In this document: in pieces, positions 1-9,202 of the stretch
How positions within the stretch are numbered: the stretch's first letter is position 1
Layout of the letters: every line of letters starts with the position of its first letter
From: Bacteroidota bacterium
Lineage (GTDB): Bacteria; Bacteroidota; Bacteroidia; NS11-12g; UBA955
Reading direction: 5' to 3'
Length of the DNA stretch: 64,000 nucleotides
Assembly (NCBI GenBank): GCA_016868785.1
Contig: VGFS01000009.1
Location: 1-64,000 of the forward strand
The notes under the pieces: generated by a model
The model's input: only the letters and a program-made list of their open reading frames with translations
What the model was told of the DNA's origin: nothing
Databases searched by the model: none
Translations under genes and position numbers: made by a program

Positions 1-1047
1 CGCTACCACGGCAACTATAGAAACAATGTATTCTAGCCAATCAATGCCCCTTGCACCCAAAACATACGCCAATGGATCACCCACTGCCAATGATTTGTAT
101 GGAACCATTCCAGTTAACACCAAGGTGATGAAGATGTAGAGTATCGTGCAGATGAGTAAGGAATAGAACATGCCTCTTGGGAGGTCGCGCTGTGGGTTTT
201 TGGACTCCTCAGCCAAAGTACTTACCGCATCAAAACCGATGTAGGTAAAGAACAGGGCCGAAACGCCTTTCATCACGCCTTGAAATCCCTCGGGCATGAA
301 TGGTTCATAGTTCTTGGTATCGATGTAAGCAACCCCCACGGCAATCACCAAGACAATGGCCACTAATTTTAGGACGACCATAACATTTGAGGCATTTCTT
401 GATTCTTTAACACCCCGAAATACGAGCGCAGTTATCAGCAAATTAATGAGCAATGCAGGCGCATCAAATACGATGTGAAGCCCCATCAAAACCGGTGCTT
501 GATCATAAGCGGCAAAAGCTTGTTGATCGGCTTGACTGTAACTTCCCAAATTCATTTTGGAAGCCACGTTGTGAAACACCTCAGAGGCGGTGGAGTAATC
601 AGTAACCATCCAACGAGGCAGGTAAAGTCCCACTTGGTCGAGCAGATGGACTACGTAACCAGACCATGAAAAAGCGACATAAATATTTCCGATCGCATAT
701 TCCATGATGAGCGCCCAACCAATGACCCATGCGAACAACTCACCAAAAGAGGCATATGCGTATGTGTAAGCACTCCCAGAAACCGGGATGCGGGATGCAA
801 ACTCAGCATAACACAAAGCCGCAAACGCACAGGCAATGCCGCAGATCACGATTAAATAAACGCTCGCAGGTCCACCTTCCGCGCATGCCTCGCCAATTGA
901 ACTAAAAATACCCGCACCAATGATGGCTGCAATTCCAAAAAATGTTAAATCGCGAACGCCCAATAAACGTTTCAATGACCCAGACTCCTGATTTACTGGA
1001 AAATCGGTCTTGACCCTGAACAAATTACGCCAACTCATGATCCTCAT
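1..1047 (-). CDS. APC-family amino acid permease (cationic amino acid transporter-like), truncated at the window's left edge
   Basis: Minus-strand reading frame open from ATG at 1047 (or 1038) to base 1; translation MRIMSWRNLFRVKTDFPVNQESGSLKRLLGVRDLTFFGIAAIIGAGIFSSIGEACAEGGPAS...FTYIGFDAVSTLAEESKNPQRDLPRG is typical of APC transporters. Not in ORF track because no stop is in the window. Confidence 0.9.
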   Translation of the reverse strand, partial: MRIMSWRNLFRVKTDFPVNQESGSLKRLLGVRDLTFFGIAAIIGAGIFSSIGEACAEGGPASVYLIVICGIACAFAALCYAEFASRIPVSGSAYTYAYASFGELFAWVIGWALIMEYAIGNIYVAFSWSGYVVHLLDQVGLYLPRWMVTDYSTASEVFHNVASKMNLGSYSQADQQAFAAYDQAPVLMGLHIVFDAPALLINLLITALVFRGVKESRNASNVMVVLKLVAIVLVIAVGVAYIDTKNYEPFMPEGFQGVMKGVSALFFTYIGFDAVSTLAEESKNPQRDLPRGMFYSLLICTILYIFITLVLTGMVPYKSLAVGDPLAYVLGARGIDWLEYIVSIVAVVA

Positions 1048-1101
1048 GCGATAATACAAACAAAAGAGCAATGGATTGGAAAATTCTCTAACTTTGCATT
1101 G

Positions 1102-1527
1102 ATGCGCAAATTCATGTACGTTTTTACCATGATTTTGGTGCTGCTTTCGAGCGGCGCAGCACAAATGGCGTATCACATTTGCGACGAAGACGGGACCCAT
1201 ATTTGGAGCGATACTTGTCATACCGAATCATTTGCTTCAGCGTCTAAACACGGCAGTTGTTGCGATGAAAAATCACAAGTGGGGTTTTCCGAAACTGCTT
1301 GTTGTAAAGAGGCCTATTTCTTCGCTTTAGCTCCCCTCCCTGTAACTCCCACCAAATTCCAACTAACCAAAACGACTCAGTGGTTTTCTGCCGCTTGGAG
1401 TCGAATTGTTACAGTTTCATTTCCACATTGCGGTGTCAGCAATCATTGGGCAAAGCTGGGAAAACATCCCCCCGATGCCATTGCAAAAAATCCCACCTCC
1501 GATGTAATTTGTGTTTGGATAATTTGA
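1102..1527 (+). CDS. Small cysteine/histidine-rich exported protein, HYC_CC_PP-like
   Basis: ORF 1099..1527; likely ATG at 1102. Signal peptide, YHIC, CC and CC motifs; directly upstream of HMA protein and TonB receptor. Confidence 0.6.
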   Translation: MRKFMYVFTMILVLLSSGAAQMAYHICDEDGTHIWSDTCHTESFASASKHGSCCDEKSQVGFSETACCKEAYFFALAPLPVTPTKFQLTKTTQWFSAAWSRIVTVSFPHCGVSNHWAKLGKHPPDAIAKNPTSDVICVWII

Positions 1528-1579
1528 TTTTAACGCAATACCTCGATCAATCAATTTTAACCAAACACAAAACAAAAAT

Positions 1580-1969
1580 ATGAAACAAAAATCAATCATA
1601 CTACTCACAGCGATGCTGTTGAGTATCACAGGGATGGCAAACATCCATAGGTCAGCGGCCAACCCAAAACCAGTAAAAAAGACACTCATTAGCTTCGCGG
1701 TAGAGGCGAATTGCGGACAGTGTAAGGATCGTATAGAAAACGCCTTAAATAAAAAAGGAGTATACAAGGCCGTGTTCAAATTGGATAGCAAAATCCTCAC
1801 GGTCACCTACGACCCGCGCAAATTGGAAGAAATTCAACTGCACAACATGGTTGCCATGGTTGGTCACGACACAGAAAAAGTGAAAGCCAGCAACGTGGTT
1901 TATGAGAGTTTGCCTGATTGTTGTAAGTATCGCCAAGACGACGACGAATGGGGGCCTCATCAACACTAA
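1580..1969 (+). CDS. Heavy-metal-associated (HMA) domain protein, exported
   Basis: Signal peptide then ISFAVEANCGQCKDRIENALNKKGVYKAVFKLDSKILTVTYDP, an HMA fold with CxxC motif. Confidence 0.8.
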   Translation: MKQKSIILLTAMLLSITGMANIHRSAANPKPVKKTLISFAVEANCGQCKDRIENALNKKGVYKAVFKLDSKILTVTYDPRKLEEIQLHNMVAMVGHDTEKVKASNVVYESLPDCCKYRQDDDEWGPHQH

Positions 1970-4053
1970 TCACTTCGATTTGTGTCATTGGTATCTCTAG
2001 CTACTCCCAATTCATTTCTGCACAATCCAATGTAAATCCCCGTTCGGGGGAATCTACAGTGAATCAGCAGAGGACGGCGGCAAATGACACCAACGACATC
2101 GATACGTTATCAATGCTTGACATTCGCAAAGAACGCGGGGCTCACTTTAGTGGCAAAGGCATCAGTTTAACCGAAATACTGACCGAAACTGAATTCAAAA
2201 AGGCAGCATGTTGCACACTTTCAGAGAGTTTCGAACTCAGCAACACGGTGGAGGTAAGCAATGCCGATGGTGTATCAGGGATAAAACAAGTTGAAATGTT
2301 GGGACTTGCAGGTAAGTATGTGCTAATGTCGCGCGAAAACATACCCAGCATTAATGGCTTGGCCACGCTCAATGGGCTCAGCAACATCCCTGGCCCCATG
2401 GTTTCTTCGGTCCAACTTGCCAAAGGCGCTGGCTCTGCCACTTTGGGCGCGGACGGCCTTACCGGCGGGTTGAATTACCAAATGAAGGCTGATTTGAAGG
2501 ACCCACGGTTGTTTTTTAATGCCTACAGTAATCACCAAGGTCGGGCCGAAGCAAACGCAATCACCAAATCCATCATTGCCAACAAAGCCATTTCGCATAC
2601 TTATTTACACTCTGGTGGACAGTATCGCACGACCGATATGGGCAAAGATGGGTTGGCGGATATGCCTTTGTCTCAGCGAGTTTTGGTGAGTAACCACACC
2701 CAAATCCCGGGCAAAAGAGCCGAATCACAATTAGGATTTTTGGGATATCGCGATCAGAAATTGGGCGGTACACTGGCTGCCGGTTCCTTCAAGGAAATCA
2801 GTAGCGATCCCATGGCAATGAAATTCGATTTCGACGAATCTCACATCGAAGCTTATGGCAAATTGGGATTGTTTCTATCACAAAAAGGCGATAGAAGTTT
2901 GGGCAACATCTTTAACGTGTCAAAACATCGAATTGAGTCTGTGTTGAACTCACTACAGAATCGGAAATACACAGGGACCGAGGAGCGTTACTACTACAGC
3001 GGCATTTATCAACTACCAGAAAAAAACGAAGCCAATTTAAAGGTAGGCCTATTGCTTCTTGGGAGTCATCTCAACGAATCCCTGACCAACGACAATGGCG
3101 ATAGTTTTCGATTAGACGGCTGGCAGAAATCGGCTGGCGCATTTGGAGAATACACCCAGGAAGGAGAGAAAATATCGGCCGTTGTAGGACTCCGAGCCGA
3201 TTTTCATTCAGTTTATGGACTTTACGCAACGCCTAGGCTACATCTGAAATGGACAGTAACAAAACAGCACCGCATCAACGCACAAGGTGGACTTGCCAGG
3301 AGGAGCAGTTATTTCTTAGCTGAGCATCTGCCCCAATTCATCAATGGTCGTACCTTGTTTATTGACAGAACTCAACTGATTCAACAAAAATGGATGCCAC
3401 AGGAAAAAGCTTGGAATTATGGACTGAGTTATTTGGGCAGTTTCATGTCGATGGGTTACCCCGCAACCTTTACCGCAGACATTTTCGAAACCCGCTTTTT
3501 ATCTCAAATGGTGGTTGATCGCGATGTATCGGAAACCGAAGTTATTGTGCATTCAGTTTCTGGAAAACAAGCTGGACGTACCCTTACGGCCCAAATGGAC
3601 TTTTCGGCCTACTTCCAACGTCGTTGGAGTTACAAGCTTAGTTATCGTTGGATCGATTCTCGCAGTTGGTTGGACAGTCAATTCATGCAACAGCCACTCC
3701 AATCGGTACACAGGGCACTATTTGTTATGCAATACAATTCGAGAAACAAATGGTATTTTGATGTCGTTACCCACTACAATAGCCGCAAACGACTTCCCTA
3801 TTTTTCCTCTGTAAATCATCCCAAACACCCGGGTTACAGTCCCTCCTACTTCATTTTTAACGCCCAAATCCGAAAGGTCATGAGCCCTGCCTTTGAATGG
3901 TATATTGGCGGTGAGAATTTGGGGAATGTGCAAAACCATCATCCTGTCATGAATTGGGAAATACCCGCCAGTCAGCGGTTTGATGCCGGTTATGCGTGGG
4001 GACCAACCAACGGTTTCTTCATTTATGCTGGTCTGAGATACAGTCTATTTTAA
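1948..4053 (+). CDS. TonB-dependent receptor, probably metal related
   Basis: 701 aa; plug-like KKAACCTLSESFELSNTVEVSNADGVSGIKQVEMLGLAGKYVLMSRENIPSINGLA and C-terminal barrel strand ending FIYAGLRYSLF. Start overlaps the HMA gene end by 22 bp. Confidence 0.85.
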   Translation: MGASSTLITSICVIGISSYSQFISAQSNVNPRSGESTVNQQRTAANDTNDIDTLSMLDIRKERGAHFSGKGISLTEILTETEFKKAACCTLSESFELSNTVEVSNADGVSGIKQVEMLGLAGKYVLMSRENIPSINGLATLNGLSNIPGPMVSSVQLAKGAGSATLGADGLTGGLNYQMKADLKDPRLFFNAYSNHQGRAEANAITKSIIANKAISHTYLHSGGQYRTTDMGKDGLADMPLSQRVLVSNHTQIPGKRAESQLGFLGYRDQKLGGTLAAGSFKEISSDPMAMKFDFDESHIEAYGKLGLFLSQKGDRSLGNIFNVSKHRIESVLNSLQNRKYTGTEERYYYSGIYQLPEKNEANLKVGLLLLGSHLNESLTNDNGDSFRLDGWQKSAGAFGEYTQEGEKISAVVGLRADFHSVYGLYATPRLHLKWTVTKQHRINAQGGLARRSSYFLAEHLPQFINGRTLFIDRTQLIQQKWMPQEKAWNYGLSYLGSFMSMGYPATFTADIFETRFLSQMVVDRDVSETEVIVHSVSGKQAGRTLTAQMDFSAYFQRRWSYKLSYRWIDSRSWLDSQFMQQPLQSVHRALFVMQYNSRNKWYFDVVTHYNSRKRLPYFSSVNHPKHPGYSPSYFIFNAQIRKVMSPAFEWYIGGENLGNVQNHHPVMNWEIPASQRFDAGYAWGPTNGFFIYAGLRYSLF

Positions 4054-4883
4054 TCCGTGTTGGGTGCATCCGCATCGTTGTCGTTGGTTCGATGGTGGAT
4101 GTACCCAGACATGACGTTGTAGATGTCTTTCAATTGAGGATGATTCAACAACAAACTTAGATGCATTTGCTGCGTTTGCAAATCACCCCGTTTCGCCGGA
4201 CCTGTGAGCTTCATCCATGGATCGCTAGCACCTAGATTTTCCGCGGTTTTGACGAGAATAGGCCTAATCCAATCCTCCCCAAGACCTTCAGTTTTTAGGA
4301 TATCATGGGCGATTCCAGCCATTGCAGTGGTAAAATTATTGGCAAATACAGCGGCCATGTGTAAATTTTGTCGGGAAGAAAATGAAATTTCTATCCATCG
4401 CTCCACGCCCAATAAGCCGGCAATATTTTTTAAAACACCGGGCTCCACATCAGCCGATGATTCTGTAAAAACTGGCACCTGAGACCAATCAATCTGTGAA
4501 TCTGCAGTGAAAGTCTGCAGCGGATAGAACACCATTGAGGCTGCTTTTTCAAGGGAAATACGAGGTGTAGCACCACTGCAGTGAACGACGGCTACTCCGG
4601 CAACATCGCATTGCGCAGCCAATGCGGCAATGGCACTATCTGAAACCGTCAATAATACAACATCACCCTGGGTCAAGTTTCCTGAAGGATTTGAAAGAAT
4701 TTGATTGCCTGATGCCCACTTAACCGAAGGGTCTAGTTGGGTGGGTCTGGATTTTTCGCTCAACACCCATAATTCGTCAAAGCCGTTTGATTGGCCAATA
4801 TTCGTTGACCAACGTGCCATACACTGACTCGCTATTGCGCTACCAACACGGCCGTAGCCCCATATCAGTAGCCTTGCACTCAT
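4050..4883 (-). CDS. Rossmann-like and DUF2520 domain protein
   Basis: MSARLLIWGYGRVGSAIASQ N-terminus (internal Met of ORF 4050..4979) and DUF2520-like FSSRQNLHMAAVFANNFTTAMAGIAHDIL region. Confidence 0.8.
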   Translation of the reverse strand: MSARLLIWGYGRVGSAIASQCMARWSTNIGQSNGFDELWVLSEKSRPTQLDPSVKWASGNQILSNPSGNLTQGDVVLLTVSDSAIAALAAQCDVAGVAVVHCSGATPRISLEKAASMVFYPLQTFTADSQIDWSQVPVFTESSADVEPGVLKNIAGLLGVERWIEISFSSRQNLHMAAVFANNFTTAMAGIAHDILKTEGLGEDWIRPILVKTAENLGASDPWMKLTGPAKRGDLQTQQMHLSLLLNHPQLKDIYNVMSGYIHHRTNDNDADAPNTD

Positions 4884-7525
4884 GATGTAAGCTGCTTTTG
4901 TTTGTTGATGCGATTCAATACGGCCAATACAAATCCAATCACCATGATGATGGTACCTGCCCAGACCAAATTGATCCAAGGAAACTCAATCACTTGAATC
5001 ACGATATAGTCCCAAACAGGCGTTTTCTCCCCGGTTTGAATGACAAAACGAATGTTCTGCGTAGCAGGATTGGGGTCGATAATTTCCAAGTTTAAAATGG
5101 CCGCCATGATGCCAAAACGATTGCTTTCAGCAGGAAGCATGTCGAACGATCCCGTCTGTTCATTGATTAAAAATTCAGGCCTCAACCACACAGAATCACC
5201 CAATCGCTTGGCTTTGATGGACAATTGAATTCTGAGGCCATTGGAATCTTTGCTGCGATTGATGCTATCGATGGTCATCACCACTTTGCCTGTTTGGGTG
5301 ATAAAAGGTCTGAAAAAACCAACCGTATCTATGCGGAAATTGCTGAAAGGCTCCTTTCTGTCTAGGCTGCTTTCATAATTCACGTGGGTAAATACATCTT
5401 TATAGATAAAATGTCGCGTTGAAGGCTCAGCCAAGAGACCCATTTTGGCATTGTTTTGGGTTTTTGGCTCTAACACAAAACTATCCACCGTTTTTCCTTG
5501 GTCATCCTTTTTAATGAAAGCCACCTTAAAGTATTTGTCGATGCTATCCACGCCAGTGCCTTTTCTTTCATCGATATATAATGCGGTGTATTGTTGAATG
5601 GGTTGTGGCTTGCCTTTATACAACAACTGGTTCTCGCGGTTAAACTTGATGCCTTTTGCGTCTTGATTTCCTTTTTGATCAACTTCGGGCGCTAAATCGA
5701 TTCCCTCTTTGCTGGCCGACAGGATGTTTTTATTCACCGATGAAACCAGAACGCCCATGAGCAGAACGCCGAATCCAACGTGGGCGATGTTTCCACCCCA
5801 ACGCAGCCATTCGAATTTTTTCTTTTGGTAACCATACACGGTATTGGCCAAAACCAAAGCGATACTCAACGACAAGAACAATACAAACTTGAACTCTTTG
5901 ATGTCAAATCCAAACATCAGCAGCACGGTTAGCACTACTACCCCAATGCCCAACTGAATCATGGGTTTTTTGATGGCAGACCATTCAGTACCACGGAATT
6001 TGAACCAATAACCCAAACTCATCAACAACATGATGGGCATCGCCAACCACAATTGAACACGGTTGTAATCCGCTGCTGAAGGAACGGCTGTTTTATAACC
6101 AAACAATTTATTGAAAACAGGAATGCTGGTAGCTGCAAACACTTGCACCAGCGACAATATCAGGAACATAGAGCCCAAGAACATCCAAAATTCCCTGGAA
6201 TCAAGCTTTTCCTCATCCATTTCCACTTTTGTTCGTTGATACAAGGCATACACATAGTAGACCAACCAACCCAAAAATAACAAAGTACCAAGTCCTTTCA
6301 GCCACTGATAAAATGTTTCAACCGTTTCAGGGGTATGGATACTGTATGCCAACAACATTGGCACCAACAAAACCGCGGCAATCACATACAGGGCTATCCT
6401 GCGTTTCCCCCCTTGCAATACCACCACCAAACCGAGCGCTAAAAACGCCAATAGGAACAACAGCAGCTGCCCCGACAAGCCTAAATCCGTGAATGAATGC
6501 ACACTGGCTTCTCCCAAGATACCACTGCGCGTTAGGAATGTGGCATACAAGACCAACCAAAACGCCAATTGCGTGAGCAAATGCGAGGTGAACAAGTGTC
6601 GGCCCGTGGCTTTGGTAATAATCAACATATGTGCCGCGCTAGCCATGATAAGCCACGGCATCAGGGATGCGTTTTCTACTGGATCCCAGGCCCAATATCC
6701 ACCAAAAGAAAGTGCTTCATAGGCCCAGAATCCACCCATGATGATTCCCAAACCAAGGATACCTACGCAGACCAACCCCCAAATGAGCGCATGAGCGATC
6801 CAACCCCTATCGTTGTTTCTCCAGAGGGCGGCAATGCTATAGGCAAAAGGAACAATCGCTGTGGCAAATCCCAAAAACAAGGTGGGTGGATGTATAACCA
6901 TCCAATAATTTTGAAGCAATGCATTCAATCCATTCCCGTCTTTGAAGACTTGTAAATAATTGCCAACACCCAACTGCCCTAAAATGGGGATATTCAGGAA
7001 ATCGGGACGTTGTTCACGCAACAGATCAAATGGGGAGCTACCAATTTTCAATTCGCCCCAATGGAACCCCAACAACATCGAACCCAACGCAATTTGGGCA
7101 AAGGCCACAACCACCATCACCGGAGATTCCCAGGTCTTAGCCGTTCTCTGCAATACCAAGCCTATCAATGCATTCCAAAATAGCCAAAGCAGAAAGCTGC
7201 CTTCTTGACCTTCCCAAAAACAGGAAATCATGTAATAAACAGGCAAACTGTTGCTTGAATGTCGCCATGCATAATGAAATTCATATCGATGAAAGAAAAT
7301 GATTGAAAACAACACCACGAATACCGCTACGATGGCGGCCGCGTGGATTTGGAAGAACCGCTTTCCCCAAATTAGTCCTGCAGACAATTGATTTTTTTCG
7401 TGTTGAAAATAAAAAATGGCCGACAATATTGAGGCGATGAACGACAAAATCACGAACACATGACCCAGGTTTCCCAACCACAGCCATTCTCCGTTAAATA
7501 CAATTGGGGCTTCTACCGGCTTCAT
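4880..7525 (-). CDS. ccmF: Cytochrome c biogenesis protein CcmF/CcsA type
   Basis: 881 aa multispanning protein with SCFWEGQEGSFLLWLFW, NYWMVIHPPTLFLGF and GGYWAWDPVENASLMPWL heme-handling motifs. Confidence 0.92.
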   Translation of the reverse strand: MKPVEAPIVFNGEWLWLGNLGHVFVILSFIASILSAIFYFQHEKNQLSAGLIWGKRFFQIHAAAIVAVFVVLFSIIFFHRYEFHYAWRHSSNSLPVYYMISCFWEGQEGSFLLWLFWNALIGLVLQRTAKTWESPVMVVVAFAQIALGSMLLGFHWGELKIGSSPFDLLREQRPDFLNIPILGQLGVGNYLQVFKDGNGLNALLQNYWMVIHPPTLFLGFATAIVPFAYSIAALWRNNDRGWIAHALIWGLVCVGILGLGIIMGGFWAYEALSFGGYWAWDPVENASLMPWLIMASAAHMLIITKATGRHLFTSHLLTQLAFWLVLYATFLTRSGILGEASVHSFTDLGLSGQLLLFLLAFLALGLVVVLQGGKRRIALYVIAAVLLVPMLLAYSIHTPETVETFYQWLKGLGTLLFLGWLVYYVYALYQRTKVEMDEEKLDSREFWMFLGSMFLILSLVQVFAATSIPVFNKLFGYKTAVPSAADYNRVQLWLAMPIMLLMSLGYWFKFRGTEWSAIKKPMIQLGIGVVVLTVLLMFGFDIKEFKFVLFLSLSIALVLANTVYGYQKKKFEWLRWGGNIAHVGFGVLLMGVLVSSVNKNILSASKEGIDLAPEVDQKGNQDAKGIKFNRENQLLYKGKPQPIQQYTALYIDERKGTGVDSIDKYFKVAFIKKDDQGKTVDSFVLEPKTQNNAKMGLLAEPSTRHFIYKDVFTHVNYESSLDRKEPFSNFRIDTVGFFRPFITQTGKVVMTIDSINRSKDSNGLRIQLSIKAKRLGDSVWLRPEFLINEQTGSFDMLPAESNRFGIMAAILNLEIIDPNPATQNIRFVIQTGEKTPVWDYIVIQVIEFPWINLVWAGTIIMVIGFVLAVLNRINKQKQLTS

Positions 7526-7929
7526 CTTGATGCAGTTGTAGCGCCCGGGGCATCCTCGTATTTAGAAGGACATTTACTCAATATTTCTGTAGCCAAAAAA
7601 TGGTCTTTGTCGTAGCTTCCGATCAACACCATTTTTTCTAAATGCTCAAACTGAGCGGGTTTGGGCTTGGTAAAAACCACTTTGCTTTCATTGTTCAGGG
7701 AATCAAATCCATAAAACTCTAACCGGTTGGCGTTGGTTTGCGCATCATACACAATGGGTTTTGCTTTGTTTAATTTACATACCACATGTACAGTTTTTCC
7801 CGGATTTTCTTGGGCGATGCGCTGTGCATCAGGAAATGCCACATATTGGGTTGTATTGCCGTACATACTAATCACCGTGGCGATACCAATCCCGGCGAGG
7901 ACCAACAAAATGAGGTGAAAGGGTTTCAT
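7522..7929 (-). CDS. ccmE: Cytochrome c maturation protein CcmE
   Basis: 135 aa; single N-terminal TM and OB-like domain; ATGA overlap with ccmF and located in ccm cluster. Confidence 0.82.
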   Translation of the reverse strand: MKPFHLILLVLAGIGIATVISMYGNTTQYVAFPDAQRIAQENPGKTVHVVCKLNKAKPIVYDAQTNANRLEFYGFDSLNNESKVVFTKPKPAQFEHLEKMVLIGSYDKDHFLATEILSKCPSKYEDAPGATTASR

Positions 7930-8093
7930 GATTGCTTTTCGATTTTGGATACTTTGCGATCCAGTCTAACTAAATATAACAATATGCCCACGAAAATGAT
8001 GGCCAATACAGCGTATACGGCGTTCATCAAATTGTGTTTTGCCAAGAGCTCAGCGGCATTGGCGTCGAATTGCTCAGTGATGGTTTGTTTCAT
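7926..8093 (-). CDS. ccmD: CcmD-like small membrane protein (not in supplied ORF track)
   Basis: Manual translation: MKQTITEQFDANAAELLAKHNLMNAVYAVLAIIFVGILLYLVRLDRKVSKIEKQS* (55 aa); overlaps both neighbours by 4 bp. Confidence 0.8.
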   Translation of the reverse strand: MKQTITEQFDANAAELLAKHNLMNAVYAVLAIIFVGILLYLVRLDRKVSKIEKQS

Positions 8094-9202
8094 GCGTTTA
8101 GTTCTTTTTCTTTAAGGGTAGCGATTCTATATCGCAAATTGGCAATCCAGTAATATAATGCGATCCATCCTATCACTGCTGGATAGAAGAACAACCGCAT
8201 CGTTGAGTCCAAATCATATTTATTAAAACCCACAGTGCCCCCAGAACCCGGATGCAATGAATTGGGCGAAAGTTTGGGCATAATGACAATCAGGGCGATA
8301 AAAATTGGGAAGATGAATACCGAATACACTGCAGTAATTCTTGCCCTTTGGTATGGATCTGTTAATGTAGAGCGCAGCAACAAATACGCGAAATACATGG
8401 TCATTCCTATGGCCACGCCATTGAGTTTGGGATCGGCCGCGGGCCACCAAGACTGCCAAGTTACCCTTGCCCAGGTTGCACCGGTGATACATCCTAAAAT
8501 ACCGGCGAGTATACCCACCCTAACCAACGAATCCGCAAACATATCGTCTTCCAGATGTCCGAATCTCAAATATTTGATGGCATACCAACAGGCCATTCCT
8601 AACAGCGCCAACATGGCAAACCACATAGGTACATGGTAAAAGAGGTTTCTTACACTCTCATTTAAAACCATCCGATTGGGAAAACTCATTTCAAAAATCT
8701 CTCGATCACCACGGGCTTGGGTATTTTCTTCAGCAATAAAGTCTGATTTACCCGCGGTATCATTGGCACCACGCTCCAAATAAATCGCCTCTGGCAACCC
8801 CAAATATTTCCCATTGCTCAATTCAATAAACACAGAGTAATACTCGTTTGACAACTTGGACGACCCCATATTTAGGTTCATACTGGCCAGCAATTGACCA
8901 TGATCTCCTGAAAATTTAATGGCAGTGGTTTGAAATTTGCCCATCGTCCCTTTGGAAACCAACATCACTTTGGTCGGGATTTGATAATTCCCCTGTCCGA
9001 TTTCTTTGTCGTTGAATGCATTTTCCTTCAACCAAGGTGCATTATAAACATTGATTTTCAGCGTTTGTGATCCACCGGAGGTGATTTTTACCGGTGAAAG
9101 CCCAGTTATTCCGGACTTCAATGGCAAAAACAGCCCGCCCAACACAACGTAGAGCAAGAACAATGCGGCTATCCACTTATACCAGTGTTTTTTCCAATTC
9201 AT
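8090..9202 (-). CDS. ccmC: CcmC-type heme handling protein with long N-terminal extracytoplasmic insertion
   Basis: C-terminal part has NESVRNLFYHVPMWFAML and GATWARVTWQSWWPAADPKL, characteristic of CcmC; about 150 extra N-terminal residues. Confidence 0.82.
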   Translation of the reverse strand: MNWKKHWYKWIAALFLLYVVLGGLFLPLKSGITGLSPVKITSGGSQTLKINVYNAPWLKENAFNDKEIGQGNYQIPTKVMLVSKGTMGKFQTTAIKFSGDHGQLLASMNLNMGSSKLSNEYYSVFIELSNGKYLGLPEAIYLERGANDTAGKSDFIAEENTQARGDREIFEMSFPNRMVLNESVRNLFYHVPMWFAMLALLGMACWYAIKYLRFGHLEDDMFADSLVRVGILAGILGCITGATWARVTWQSWWPAADPKLNGVAIGMTMYFAYLLLRSTLTDPYQRARITAVYSVFIFPIFIALIVIMPKLSPNSLHPGSGGTVGFNKYDLDSTMRLFFYPAVIGWIALYYWIANLRYRIATLKEKELNA

